Counted from the first letter of the stretch, positions 26,494-35,450 are shown. The stretch: 64,000 nt of DNA from Candidatus Brocadia sinica JPN1 (GCF_000949635.1 NZ_BAFN01000001.1:3159052-3223051); one strand, 5' to 3'. Notes: generated from the sequence alone by a model not told the origin. Program-made: numbers and translations.

Positions 26494-27627
26494 ATGGGTG
26501 CGGCAAATAAATTTAAAACATTTCATGGTTTGACAGGGGTTGTTGCCCTGCTCGCGATGTTTTGCCTTCCACAATTGGATTCGTCTGTTTTTGCAGCGTG
26601 TGCGAAAGAAGACGATTGCCTTTCGTGTCACACTTCACAGGAATTGAGAAAGGAACATAAGAATTGTGAATATTTGAAGCAGGGCTGTCTTGTGTGCCAT
26701 ACAACGCCAGTGGCCCCGCCTGATTACAGAAAGATGGGAGAAGCACCTGGTGCGTGTCCGCAAGGAGATATACGCTCCGGGATGAAGGAGCCAGGGTTTG
26801 CGGGAATTACTTCAGAAGTGCATCTTGGACATGAAGATTGGGAGAAGATGCAACGTGCGGTCCATGAGACAATTGAGAGTCATCTTGTGGGAAGGAAGTT
26901 TCTTGGAGTTTACGGCCCCCTCGGGACAGGTGCCCAATGTGTTCCTCTGGATACCTACGGTATTCCTTCCTGGGCCAGTGTTGATATGCTCGGTGAGGGC
27001 AATGAAGCCATTCACTCTTTAAAGAGAGATATTGCCCATATACCTCTTATTTACAAAGACTTTTGGCTCTTCTGGCGGGATATAGAGGCCAGCAAAAAAT
27101 GCGAGATACCGTTGGATGTAAGTGCGGCGATTGGTGCGGCTGTTGCTGCCGCTGTCAGGGAGGACGATCTTATATTTAATGGTTGCCCAGAGATGAATAT
27201 GGCAGGACTTTTGAATGCTCCTGGGAGGAATATCCTGAAGCTCGGTGACTGGTCGGTGATAGGAAATGGTTTTCAGGATGTCGTATCGGCTGTGGAGAAA
27301 CTGAGAAGCGCCGGTTTTCTTCCCCCTTATGCCCTTGTAGTAAACCCAAGGCTTTATGCCCTCCTCCATAAGGTTTATGAGCGTACAGGAAAATTAGAAA
27401 TAGACGGTGTAAAAGAGCTGGTGAAAGGTGGTGTATATCAAAGTCCTGTACTGAAAAAGGACGTTGCGCTCGTAGTAGCAACGGGGAGGCAGAACCTGGA
27501 TCTGGCCGTAGGAACAAATTATACAGTAGAGTATTGGGGTCCCCAGGATTTGAATCACCGATTCAGAGTTGTAGGGAGTTCGGCGCTCAGAATTAAATGC
27601 CCTCAAGCCATCTGCACAGTGGAGTAA
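26494..27627 (+). CDS. Encapsulin shell protein with signal peptide and N-terminal dihaem domain
   Basis: 377 residues. Residues 10-35 are a signal peptide (VVALLAMFCLPQLDSSVFA). Two c-type haem sites follow, CLSCH (42-46) and CLVCH (65-69). From about residue 108 the protein is an HK97-fold encapsulin (family 1): RKFLGVYGPLGTGAQCVPLD, KDFWLFWRDIEASKKCEIPL, LDVSAAIGAAVAAAVREDDL, GDWSVIGNGFQDVVSAVEKL, and the closing beta-region VGTNYTVEYWGPQDLNHRFR with VVGSSALRIKCPQAI. Encapsulins self-assemble into closed shells around a cargo enzyme. Cytochrome-fused shells paired with a nitrite reductase-HAO cargo are known from anammox genomes. The signal peptide implies assembly outside the cytoplasm, perhaps in the anammoxosome. 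The ribosome site AAGGAGGAAAG is very strong. The cargo gene starts 3 bases after the stop. Confidence 0.9.
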   Translation: MGAANKFKTFHGLTGVVALLAMFCLPQLDSSVFAACAKEDDCLSCHTSQELRKEHKNCEYLKQGCLVCHTTPVAPPDYRKMGEAPGACPQGDIRSGMKEPGFAGITSEVHLGHEDWEKMQRAVHETIESHLVGRKFLGVYGPLGTGAQCVPLDTYGIPSWASVDMLGEGNEAIHSLKRDIAHIPLIYKDFWLFWRDIEASKKCEIPLDVSAAIGAAVAAAVREDDLIFNGCPEMNMAGLLNAPGRNILKLGDWSVIGNGFQDVVSAVEKLRSAGFLPPYALVVNPRLYALLHKVYERTGKLEIDGVKELVKGGVYQSPVLKKDVALVVATGRQNLDLAVGTNYTVEYWGPQDLNHRFRVVGSSALRIKCPQAICTVE

Positions 27628-27630
27628 GTC

Positions 27631-30258
27631 ATGTTTGTTAAGTTAGGGACTTACTTAATAGTAGTGTTTGCACTCCTTTCCCTCTGGTTTCGATATGGAT
27701 ACGCTGAGATTCCCTGCCTTGCTGGAAAGGATGGAATCGTTGACCTGGAGATGGAGGCCAGGCCTGTAGCGATAGAACTCAGACCCGGGATATTCTTTGA
27801 TGGCTGGGGGTATTGTCTGAAGGGAGAAAAACCCACCGTACCGGGTCCCACCATCAAGGTGAGAGAAGGGACAAAGATCAGAATCCATCTCACCAATAAG
27901 CTAACCGTTCCTGCCTCCGTGCATCCACATGGAGTAAAATATACCGTAGCCAATGATGGCGCCCATATTGCAGGAAATCCCACGAGTATCGTGGAGCCAG
28001 GGAATTCAAGAACCTTTGAATGGGACACCACAGGTACACCGGGTACGTGGTTTTATCATACCCACGCATTTGAAAAAGGAGGAGAAGAGGGATTATATAG
28101 GGGATTATGGGGCGCACTCATTGTAGAACCGAAAGGGGGTGACGCTAACCCTCCAGACAAAGAGTTTGTCGTCTTCATGCATACATTTCATGTCAATGGG
28201 CAGGAATATGAAACCTTTAATGACAAATCAGGGGATATGGAGTTTATGAAAGGGGACAGTTCCGCCTTCCCTGGTCTGCTCTGGAAGGCAAAGATGGGAG
28301 AGAAGGTACGGTTTCATCTCATAAATTCTGCAGAGGAGGAGCATACCTTTCACACCCACGGCCACCGCTGGGTAGATCGGGCCAGTGGGCAGCTTATCGA
28401 TAACATCGGTCTGGTACCGTTTACTTCCTATGTCCTAGATTTTATTGCCGGTGAAGATGTCGGACCAGGCAACTGGGCGTTTCACTGTCACTTCCATGAG
28501 CACATGATGAATGGCATGTTTGGGATTTTCGTGGTGGAAAAGGGAGAGCCAAAAATAACGATGAAGGGAACGTCTTCCCCTTCTGGGGGGGGCAGGAATA
28601 TCCCCCGGGCTCAAGCGCTCCCTGAGTTCCCCATTCCGCCAGTCGAGGCGGGGAGTGGAATCGCATTTCAAGCGCCTCCTTCTGAAAGTCCCCCTCCTAC
28701 CCTTGAAACGTTACCGGGGTCTTTGACATACCAGGATCCATTATTGAAAAGCCTGTATGAAGAGTTTGTCGGACTAAGCCAGGGTGACGGCCCCTGGGGC
28801 GAATTTTATAAACCGATCCCTTTGTACACCTATTTTAATCCAGCCAGACATTATCTTCCGCCTGATAGCCAGGATTATAAAAGGCTCCTGGAAAAGTACA
28901 GACCTGACCAGTGTGTTGAATGCCACGAGGAATCCTCGCCTGGCATTGTGAATGAGTGGAAGGTGTCCAATCATGCCAATCCCAGGAAGAACCCGGAAGT
29001 CGCCGCAGAGACCCGGGAAATCGAGGAACTGATCGGTAAGGAACTGAACAACTGGAAGCCGGGGACAAAGGATGGTGTTTACTGCTCCTATTGTCATGGT
29101 GATGATCATGAGAATCTTTTTATGCCAACAGTCGATAATTCATGTGGCGCATGCCATCCGAAACAGGCACAGGAGTTTGCAAAAGGGAGGGAGTATGGAA
29201 AACCGAGCCATCCTCACAGCTGGGAGGGAAGTGTATCCGTTCCGTGGTATGTTGAACTTTATAGACGTGGTGAAGGGTACTCTATGGTGGGATGTGACCA
29301 GTGTCATCAGAATATGTCATCATGCGACGACTGCCACAGCCGGCATCGCTTTTCGGCTGCTGAGGCACGCCGTCCCGAGGCATGTTCAGGCTGTCATATG
29401 GGGCCAGACCACCCTGACTGGGAGAGTTACGAACATTCCAAATGGGGTGTGATATATCATACGACCGGAGAACTGTGGGATTGGGAAAAGAATCTCTCTG
29501 ATGTGATCCCCGGTAAAGATTACCTTGCCCCGACCTGCCAGTACTGCCATATGTATGTGGGTGATGGGCGGTGGGAGATGAATGTAGAAACCAAGGGCAT
29601 ATGGCGCATGGGTGTCATTCCTCCCAAAGAAGTAGAGTTTAAATCCGGACTGAAGGATTTTCCGTATGGCATAAAAATACCACCCATGGATAAGAAACTT
29701 GAAATATACTCAGCAGAAAGCAAGGAGAAACGCCGCCAGTGGATAGAAATGTGTGCAAGGTGTCATAGCATCAGGTTTTCTGATATGTGGCTTGATTCTC
29801 TGGATCAATACATGTTTGAATCATGGCGGAGGATTGATGAGGCACAGCTCATTGTGGAAGAGCTCTTTGCCAAAGATATGGTTAAACCGTCTCCGGAGGA
29901 AAGACCACCGTTTCCCTTAAGTGATTTAATCGTCAAGGTGCTTGGTCCAGAGAAATTAGGTACCGAAGTTTATAGCCTTTTTAAAAAGACCAGTGGCCAC
30001 TTGCCGGTTCTTGGTCCGGTTCTTGGCGCCTATGCCATATTTACCCGGAACGACGGGAATCCAAGTGGTGTAGAACGGGAGTATGTGGAAATGTGGTTCT
30101 GGAACCACCTGCAGGGATACAAGGGCACCGCCCATGCCCAGCAGGACATCAGCTGGTGGTGGGGCACTGCCAAAACGATGGGCAATGTGACCCGTATCCG
30201 GGACGAAGCGTTGAAATTACAGCGTTTAAAGAACATTGAAGATGCAGTAAAAAAATAA
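27631..30258 (+). CDS. Encapsulin cargo: multicopper (nitrite reductase-like) oxidase fused to octahaem HAO-like domain
   Basis: 875 residues. Signal peptide 1-25. A two-cupredoxin multicopper domain spans about 30-305: HPHG (98-101), HTH (143-145), HTHGH (241-245) and the HCHFHEH (285-291) with downstream M, the copper-binding set of multicopper oxidases. A Pro-rich linker (315-365) leads to an HAO-like domain with eight CxxCH: 428, 485, 505, 555, 565, 585, 636, 708. Haem spacing and EHSKWGVIYH fit HAO. The C-terminal QDISWWWGTAK lies where active HAOs have PDYTQWHG, so the Tyr that crosslinks the P460 haem seems to be Ile. That favours a reductive or non-P460 role (nitrite, NO or hydroxylamine chemistry). 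It is translationally coupled to the encapsulin. The C-terminus (KNIEDAVKK) may serve as targeting peptide, but this is unproven. Confidence 0.87.
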   Translation: MFVKLGTYLIVVFALLSLWFRYGYAEIPCLAGKDGIVDLEMEARPVAIELRPGIFFDGWGYCLKGEKPTVPGPTIKVREGTKIRIHLTNKLTVPASVHPHGVKYTVANDGAHIAGNPTSIVEPGNSRTFEWDTTGTPGTWFYHTHAFEKGGEEGLYRGLWGALIVEPKGGDANPPDKEFVVFMHTFHVNGQEYETFNDKSGDMEFMKGDSSAFPGLLWKAKMGEKVRFHLINSAEEEHTFHTHGHRWVDRASGQLIDNIGLVPFTSYVLDFIAGEDVGPGNWAFHCHFHEHMMNGMFGIFVVEKGEPKITMKGTSSPSGGGRNIPRAQALPEFPIPPVEAGSGIAFQAPPSESPPPTLETLPGSLTYQDPLLKSLYEEFVGLSQGDGPWGEFYKPIPLYTYFNPARHYLPPDSQDYKRLLEKYRPDQCVECHEESSPGIVNEWKVSNHANPRKNPEVAAETREIEELIGKELNNWKPGTKDGVYCSYCHGDDHENLFMPTVDNSCGACHPKQAQEFAKGREYGKPSHPHSWEGSVSVPWYVELYRRGEGYSMVGCDQCHQNMSSCDDCHSRHRFSAAEARRPEACSGCHMGPDHPDWESYEHSKWGVIYHTTGELWDWEKNLSDVIPGKDYLAPTCQYCHMYVGDGRWEMNVETKGIWRMGVIPPKEVEFKSGLKDFPYGIKIPPMDKKLEIYSAESKEKRRQWIEMCARCHSIRFSDMWLDSLDQYMFESWRRIDEAQLIVEELFAKDMVKPSPEERPPFPLSDLIVKVLGPEKLGTEVYSLFKKTSGHLPVLGPVLGAYAIFTRNDGNPSGVEREYVEMWFWNHLQGYKGTAHAQQDISWWWGTAKTMGNVTRIRDEALKLQRLKNIEDAVKK

Positions 30259-30510
30259 ACCACAGGATCACCCGGTACAGCATAGCTACAACCAAATCCC
30301 CCTTGAAAAGGGTAACAACCCCCTGAATTCCCCTTTGCTAAGGGGGACTAACTTGATAGTATAGGAATTTTCATTTTTTTAATGCGGGTTTGTGGAAAGG
30401 CGGCCTGTCTGCCCTGCCGGCACAAACAGGGAATGGGAGGGTTGAGCTTTGCTTTCTCTTCGAGTTGTACCTCAACCCAATTTACCAATGTTGAAATTAT
30501 CCGATGAAGA

Positions 30511-30577
30511 ACCCACCCCTTACCCCTCCCGAGAGGGGATTTCATTTATTCCCCTCTTGGGAGGGGCAGGGGTGGGT
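30511..30577. repeat. Long GC-rich inverted repeat
   Basis: The left arm 30511-30538 (beginning ACCCACCCCTTACCCCTCCC) and right arm 30551-30577 (ending GGGGCAGGGGTGGGT) are near-perfect complements around a 12-base AT-rich loop. It is followed by TAAATAA, not a T-tract. It may act as transcript end for the encapsulin operon or be a dispersed repeat. Confidence 0.6.
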
Positions 30578-30681
30578 AAATAATAAATGAACACAGAGGT
30601 ACAAATTGTGTCATATCTTGTGGGAGAAAAGAGTCCGCAGCAGGCGATAAGTTCACGTACAAGAAATTTCAAAGTTATACA

Positions 30682-30765
30682 GGTAGGAGCCGTCTCCTGT
30701 TGGCGACTTGTGGCGCTTGCAAGCCGTTGTGAATTACCAATCGCCGTCAGGAGACGGCTCCTACC
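30682..30765. repeat. Inverted repeat with perfect 18-bp arms
   Basis: GGTAGGAGCCGTCTCCTG (30682-30699) and its exact complement CAGGAGACGGCTCCTACC (30748-30765) enclose 48 bases that also hold partly complementary phrases (TTGGCGACTTG and AATCGCCG). TTTTT follows the right arm. The form suggests a MITE- or REP-like element. Confidence 0.6.
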
Positions 30766-30818
30766 TTTTTCTCCCAAAAAGTCGCCGAAGATAAGGAATT
30801 CAAAGTCGCGATTGTAGT

Positions 30819-30834
30819 GCGAACTTCAGTTCGC
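30819..30834. repeat. Small hairpin repeat
   Basis: GCGAACTTCAGTTCGC has two 7-bp arms around TC. A related GCGAAC recurs at about 30843. Its theme, an intergenic hairpin after TTGTAG, is similar to the hairpin at 3819-3846, where TTGTAG also precedes it. Confidence 0.4.
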
Positions 30835-31064
30835 TTATCGATGCGAACTAATTTATTGGGGTTTTTCAAAAACTAAATTGTTACCAAAAGTAAATGCAGT
30901 AATTCCTGGTAGCTGCAGAAATTCTGAAATGACAAGGTTTTTCATTGGCAGCATTTTTCATAAAGGATATGATGCGAAAAAAGCGAATTAGCTAACTGGT
31001 TTTTTTGTTCATCGTTGGATTAAGCGGAGCGAACCTATCAATAATGTCTTAGGGAGCATGCCCC

Positions 31065-33304
31065 ATGACCAAATGGACAACAAATGGTCTGTTTCCGTTC
31101 TTCTTGTCATCAGGCATTTTACTCCTAAGCGTCGTTCCTTTTATTTCACCCAAAATTCTCGCCGAAGGCACAGACACGTCCTCAACTTTGATATTGGGAA
31201 CAACCCGGTCAGTTGAAACCACCTCCAGCAAAAAGGAGAAACATACACGTGATGTGGAGGCTGCCGTTGCGGAAGAACTCGTAACCGAAGCCATCTGGTT
31301 TGGATTTGGGGAGGAAGTAGCAATTGCTACAAGACACGAAAGCCCCATCGGCAAGGCTCCCAGCATTGTTACCGTAATTACCGTCCGGGACATTAAGAAT
31401 TTGGGGTATCGCACCTTTGTAGAAATTTTAAGGACGGTACCGGGATTTGAAATTTTAAAGGATGATTCCTTTGGGGCTGTAGTCCCCAACGTGCGGGGAC
31501 TAATAGGTTCAGAGAAAATACGGGTGATGCTTAATGGACATCTCGTAAATAATCCTTTCAGCGGCGGGGGCATTTACTTTATTTGACGATTTCCCCCTGG
31601 AAAATATAAAAAAGATAGAAATCATCCGTGGCCCGGGTTCCGCTGTTTATGGTGAAAATGCGTTTTTAGCGGTCGTAAATATTATTACGATAGATGCGAA
31701 GGATATTGACGGCGTAAAGCTGAGTAGTGGTTACGGGAGTTTCGATACGTACGAGGAAAATGTTGTGTTTGGTAAGACATGCGGCAAGGTCGAGTTCTCC
31801 GGGATGGCCCGTTACAGGCAGACCACCGGTTTTGATGGTATTGTCGAGAGGGATAGACAAACAATAAATGATAACATCAGTTCTTCTTTACCTCCTCCTT
31901 TCAATTTCCCGGCAGCCTCCCAGGCTCCGGGAAGGGTGCATGACGGGAGGCAGGAATACGACCTGAACCTAAGAGTTACATACAAAGATTTCTACGTTGA
32001 GGGGTTATACATTAATAAAAATAAGGGACCTTTTATCGGTCCTCAATTTGCTCTGAATGACGAGTCTGATGTGGAAACTAACTATGTCTTTGTTGATGCC
32101 GGGTACAGGAAAACCTTTGAGGAAAGATTTACCGTAAAACCCAGGGTCTATTATGATCAATTTGATGACAATATTTACATTGAATCATTACCGGAGGGTG
32201 GAACTCTGGATAGGAACGGTGACGGATTCCCCGATACTCGTTATCCCGATGGACTTATTGGAAACGGCAAGGTGATTGAGAAGATTGTCGGTACAGAGAT
32301 TCCCTTTGATTATAAATTGTTCGATGGAAATATCATTACCCTGGGACTGGAATATCGTTTGATCAATCAAACCAATGTCCATTTTTTGAGCAATTTTCAT
32401 CCAGTAACACTGGAGCCTCTGGATTCTATCCAGAATTTTTCGGATTCTTATCCCTTTTTGGAAGAAGCTACACGAAGGATATGGTTGGTTTATCTGCAGG
32501 ATACCTGGGACATTACTGATACCTTACACCTCACCCTGGGGGGCAAGGCATGATCAATACAGTGATTTTGGCGGTGCGACCAGTCCACGTTCGGGTTTAA
32601 CATGGGCATTTATGAAGAACGCATCACTAAAACTGCTTTACGGAGAGGCCTTTCGCCCACCTAATTTTCAAGAGATGTTTACCACCAACCAGCCTGCTAT
32701 TGAGGGAAATAAGGATTTAGATCCTGAAACGATTCGAACATACGAGGTTGGATTAAGTTACCAGTTTAACAAACATGTTACCAGCAGTGTTAATTATTTC
32801 TATAATGACATCGAGGACCTCATTGTCTTACGTACTGCTGAATCTGCTAATGAACCCGCACGTTTTGAAAATTTTGGGGATGCCCATGTCCAGGGTGTTG
32901 AGATGGAGACCAGGGTGGATATAACAAAAGATAATTATGTCTTTATGAATTATACCTTCCAAAATCCGGAAGATAATCACGGAAACGATCTGCCATCCGT
33001 TGCTCAGCACAAGGGCAATTTTGGTATGAACGTGCATTATTGGAAGTATATCAATACCAACCTGAGCACCTTCGTCAGCGGGACCCGTTCCCGGAAAGAT
33101 GATAACCCCAGGGACGACTTGCCGGCTTATGCACTGCTTAATCTTTCGATCATTGCAAAAGAGTTCTTTAAGACCATGGAGGTGCAGGGGACGGTGTTTA
33201 ACCTGCTCGACAAGGACTATAGCGACCCGGGGCCCATGGCTATACCGGACGATCTCCCCAGACCCGGACGAACATTTTTTGTTGGATTGAGCTATCAGTT
33301 TTAA
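31065..33304 (+). pseudogene. TonB-dependent outer-membrane receptor, two frameshifts
   Basis: Three frames together give a complete receptor of about 746 residues: signal peptide (31065 onward, LFPFFLSSGILLLSVVPFIS), plug domain (GKAPSIVTVITVRDIKNLGY, FVEILRTVPGFEI, VMLNGHLVNNPF, IEIIRGPGSAVYGENAF) and barrel ending in RTFFVGLSYQF with the terminal Phe of outer-membrane proteins. The first break is at about 31570, in a run of five G; removing one G restores SGGAFTLFDDFPLENIKKIE. The second is near 32543, in a run of six G; removing one G restores LTLGARHDQYSDFGGATSPR. Both would be fixed by dropping one G, so sequence error or slip-strand variation are as likely as decay. Such receptors import siderophores, haem, B12 or other large ligands; the ligand is not evident. 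Confidence 0.85.
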
Positions 33305-33608
33305 CACACACGAAAAATCCTCTTTCAATTCTTTATCGAACGTCCTGTATATACCCTGCTTAACTCTCTCATACCTTTGGCTATATTTCCCCTAAAAATT
33401 TCAATAATTGCGTGATAGTAATATTTGTAAGGTAGTACAGTTTCTTCATTTTCCTCCGCTGGTTCAATCGTCCCCGATTGAACCGAAACAGCCCGATGAA
33501 TTGTTTCTTGTAATTTCAAGGAGAGGGCTGTATTATAAAATCTTTATTTTTGTCGCGATTATCAAAGATAATAAGTGTGAAATCGACAAAATCCAATGAG
33601 GATCTGGT
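33305..33608. other. Spacer with a 10-bp hairpin before tatC
   Basis: GGTTCAATCG (33461-33470), TCCC loop, CGATTGAACC (33475-33484) is a perfect hairpin without T-tract. A 64-codon open frame on the - strand (33325-33519) overlaps it but has no known pattern and is not called. A GAGG-type ribosome site stands before the tatC GTG. Confidence 0.4.
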
Positions 33609-34955
33609 GTGGAAAAGACAGAGACAGACGAAGTAACAAGTGAAATTGAAAATATCCGGATGTCATTAGGTGCACATCTGGAAGAGTTGCGGCGGCGGGT
33701 TGTCTATTCCATTATCGCCATTGTTTTTTGTTTCATATTGTGCTGGTTTTTCAAGGTACAGATACTGGATATGGCGAAAAGACCCCATAAGTTTGCCATG
33801 GAAAAGGTCGGTTTGTCAACTGAGTTGCAGGTACTCAGTTACCAGGAGGGTTTCTATGCCTACATGAAGCTGTGTTTTATAACATCAGTTTTCCTGGCCT
33901 ATCCGTTTGTCATTTATCAGATATGGAAATTTGTGAGCGTAGGACTCTATAAAAGAGAGCAGAGGTATGTGCTTTTATTTCTCCCAGTCTCGTATGTGGC
34001 ATTTGTGGTGGGGGGGCTTTTCGGGTATTTTTTGCTCATCCCTTTTGGTCTGCAATTCCTGATCGGTATCCTTGGTCCGGGTATTCAACCCATCATCACC
34101 ATGAAGGATTACGTCTCATTTGTTTTCCTGCTGACCGTGGCGTTGGGATTGGTATTCCAGTTACCGCTCGTTATGCTGCTCCTTTCCAGGATCGGATTTG
34201 TTACACCGGATAAGTTTATAAAGTGGCGAAAGTATGCCATTCTGGTAATATTCATTATTGCCGCCATTGTCACGCCACCGGACCCTTTTACGCAGACCAT
34301 GACAGCCGTTCCCATGATCGTCCTCTATGAGTTGGGAATACTTATTGCCAGACCCACACGAAAGGGATTTGTCTACTTAGGTTCGATTGTTGGGTGTGGA
34401 TCGTTACTCGTAGTTGCAGTATTTTTTTATTTGACGCATAAGGGCGGAGAAATCAATCTGGTACAAACACATGGTGAAATTCATTTTTTGTATCCGGAAG
34501 GTAAGGAATGGAATAAAGTATCAAACCATACCAGTTTCCAGAGTGGTATTACCCTAAAAACCGGTAGCGAGGGAAGGACTGCCTTATCCACAAAGAAAGG
34601 TATCGATCTGGGTATGGACTCAAATACCGAAGTGCATTTTATCGACCCGTTGAAAATACAGCTGAAATCCGGGCAAGTCCTCATTTCTGTAAAGGAATCA
34701 GAAGTGCCATTAGAAATTGATACCCCGAACGGACGGATTAAAACAAATAAGGGCACTTTGAATATCCAGGCAAGGGATTTTGTTACCATCGTGACGGCTG
34801 TAAAGGGTGAGGCTACATTATTATTAGAGGGCGAAGAGAAAAAGTTACTGGAAGGACGGCAACACAAAATGACCATTGGCGGCGAACCCGTTGACATCGG
34901 GTCTGTCATTAATTGGTCTGAAGGTGTATTGATCGAACCGAAAGAAATGAAGTAG
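33609..34955 (+). CDS. tatC: Sec-independent translocase TatC with C-terminal FecR-like domain
   Basis: 448 residues, start GTG at 33609. TatC proper covers residues 18-250: SLGAHLEELRRRVVYSIIAI, YMKLCFITSVFLAYPFVIYQ, YVSFVFLLTVALGLVFQLPL, FVTPDKFIKWRKYAILVIFI, VTPPDPFTQTMTAVP, with six membrane segments. Typical TatC stops near residue 250. Here a seventh hydrophobic segment (255-276) leads to a 170-residue beta-rich domain like FecR/DUF-type anti-sigma sensors (SFQSGITLKTGSEGRTALST, MDSNTEVHF, LKSGQVLISVKES, VPLEIDTPNGRIKTNKGTLN). With TatC C-terminus in the cytoplasm, the extra segment puts this domain outside. TatC recognises twin-arginine signals. Its partner TatA/TatB is not in the window. 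Confidence 0.88.
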   Translation: MEKTETDEVTSEIENIRMSLGAHLEELRRRVVYSIIAIVFCFILCWFFKVQILDMAKRPHKFAMEKVGLSTELQVLSYQEGFYAYMKLCFITSVFLAYPFVIYQIWKFVSVGLYKREQRYVLLFLPVSYVAFVVGGLFGYFLLIPFGLQFLIGILGPGIQPIITMKDYVSFVFLLTVALGLVFQLPLVMLLLSRIGFVTPDKFIKWRKYAILVIFIIAAIVTPPDPFTQTMTAVPMIVLYELGILIARPTRKGFVYLGSIVGCGSLLVVAVFFYLTHKGGEINLVQTHGEIHFLYPEGKEWNKVSNHTSFQSGITLKTGSEGRTALSTKKGIDLGMDSNTEVHFIDPLKIQLKSGQVLISVKESEVPLEIDTPNGRIKTNKGTLNIQARDFVTIVTAVKGEATLLLEGEEKKLLEGRQHKMTIGGEPVDIGSVINWSEGVLIEPKEMK

Positions 34956-35189
34956 TGCTTGCCAGCTTTAAAGAAGTACGATTTACGAACTATGATGTGA
35001 GATTTCGCCGTGAACGTTCAGCCGAACGATTTTAAAAATCAACATTAAAGTGTCATAAGTATGGTTTTTAGATACTCAATTTTTATTATTCCTTCTTTAA
35101 TACCGACATTTACTTTTTTATTTTCCTCAATGGGGCAGATACATACCTCTTTACCCTTGACACTCATAACGGAAGACACCTTCGAATAG

Positions 35190-35450
35190 TCGCTGTATAG
35201 TATTGAAAAATCGCAGGAAATCGACCTCCAGGAAATAACCTTTATTGATCCCTATGGTATGGTTGGCCTTCTCGGGTTGGGAGAACTTCTTAAAAAAGGT
35301 AATGTTCAAAAAACCCTGCGTCTTCCAAAATCAGAAGAAGTCATCAAATACCTTGAACGGGCGGATTTCTTCAGATTTGCTGGTGATTATTTCGCGCTTA
35401 AGCCGTCGAAACCGCAGATAACAGAAAAATATCTGAGGGGTTTTCATTGA
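35190..35450 (+). pseudogene. STAS-like protein fragment
   Basis: The frame reads SQEIDLQEITFIDPYGMVGL, then LGLGELLKKGNVQKTLRLPK, SEEVIKYLERADFFRFAGDY and a short tail, ending at 35450. The beta-strand plus helix order, with IDPYGM in the place of the phosphosite loop, resembles the STAS-like proteins that pair with anti-sigma-type ATPases. An in-frame stop at 35187 leaves no good start codon, so it is probably a truncated remnant. Confidence 0.45.

Larger units (their letters stand above)
30259..31064. other. 806-base repeat-rich spacer after the encapsulin operon
   Basis: No gene is visible. The spacer is packed with inverted repeats: G/C-rich phrases at 30299-30352 (CCCCCTTG..AAGGGG and AAGGGGGACT), the long repeat at 30511-30577, the 18-bp arms at 30682-30765 and a small hairpin at 30819-30834. 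This is typical of repeat-prone intergenic regions and not of a gene remnant. Confidence 0.55.

Noticed and set aside
30259-30850. CRISPR array in the repeat-rich spacer
   Set aside because: The repeats are inverted and of different kinds, with no regular direct repeats or spacers, and no cas genes.
33325-33519. 64-codon open frame on the - strand between the TonB receptor and tatC
   Set aside because: It covers a 10-bp hairpin, has no recognisable domain, no clear ribosome site and no conserved pattern.
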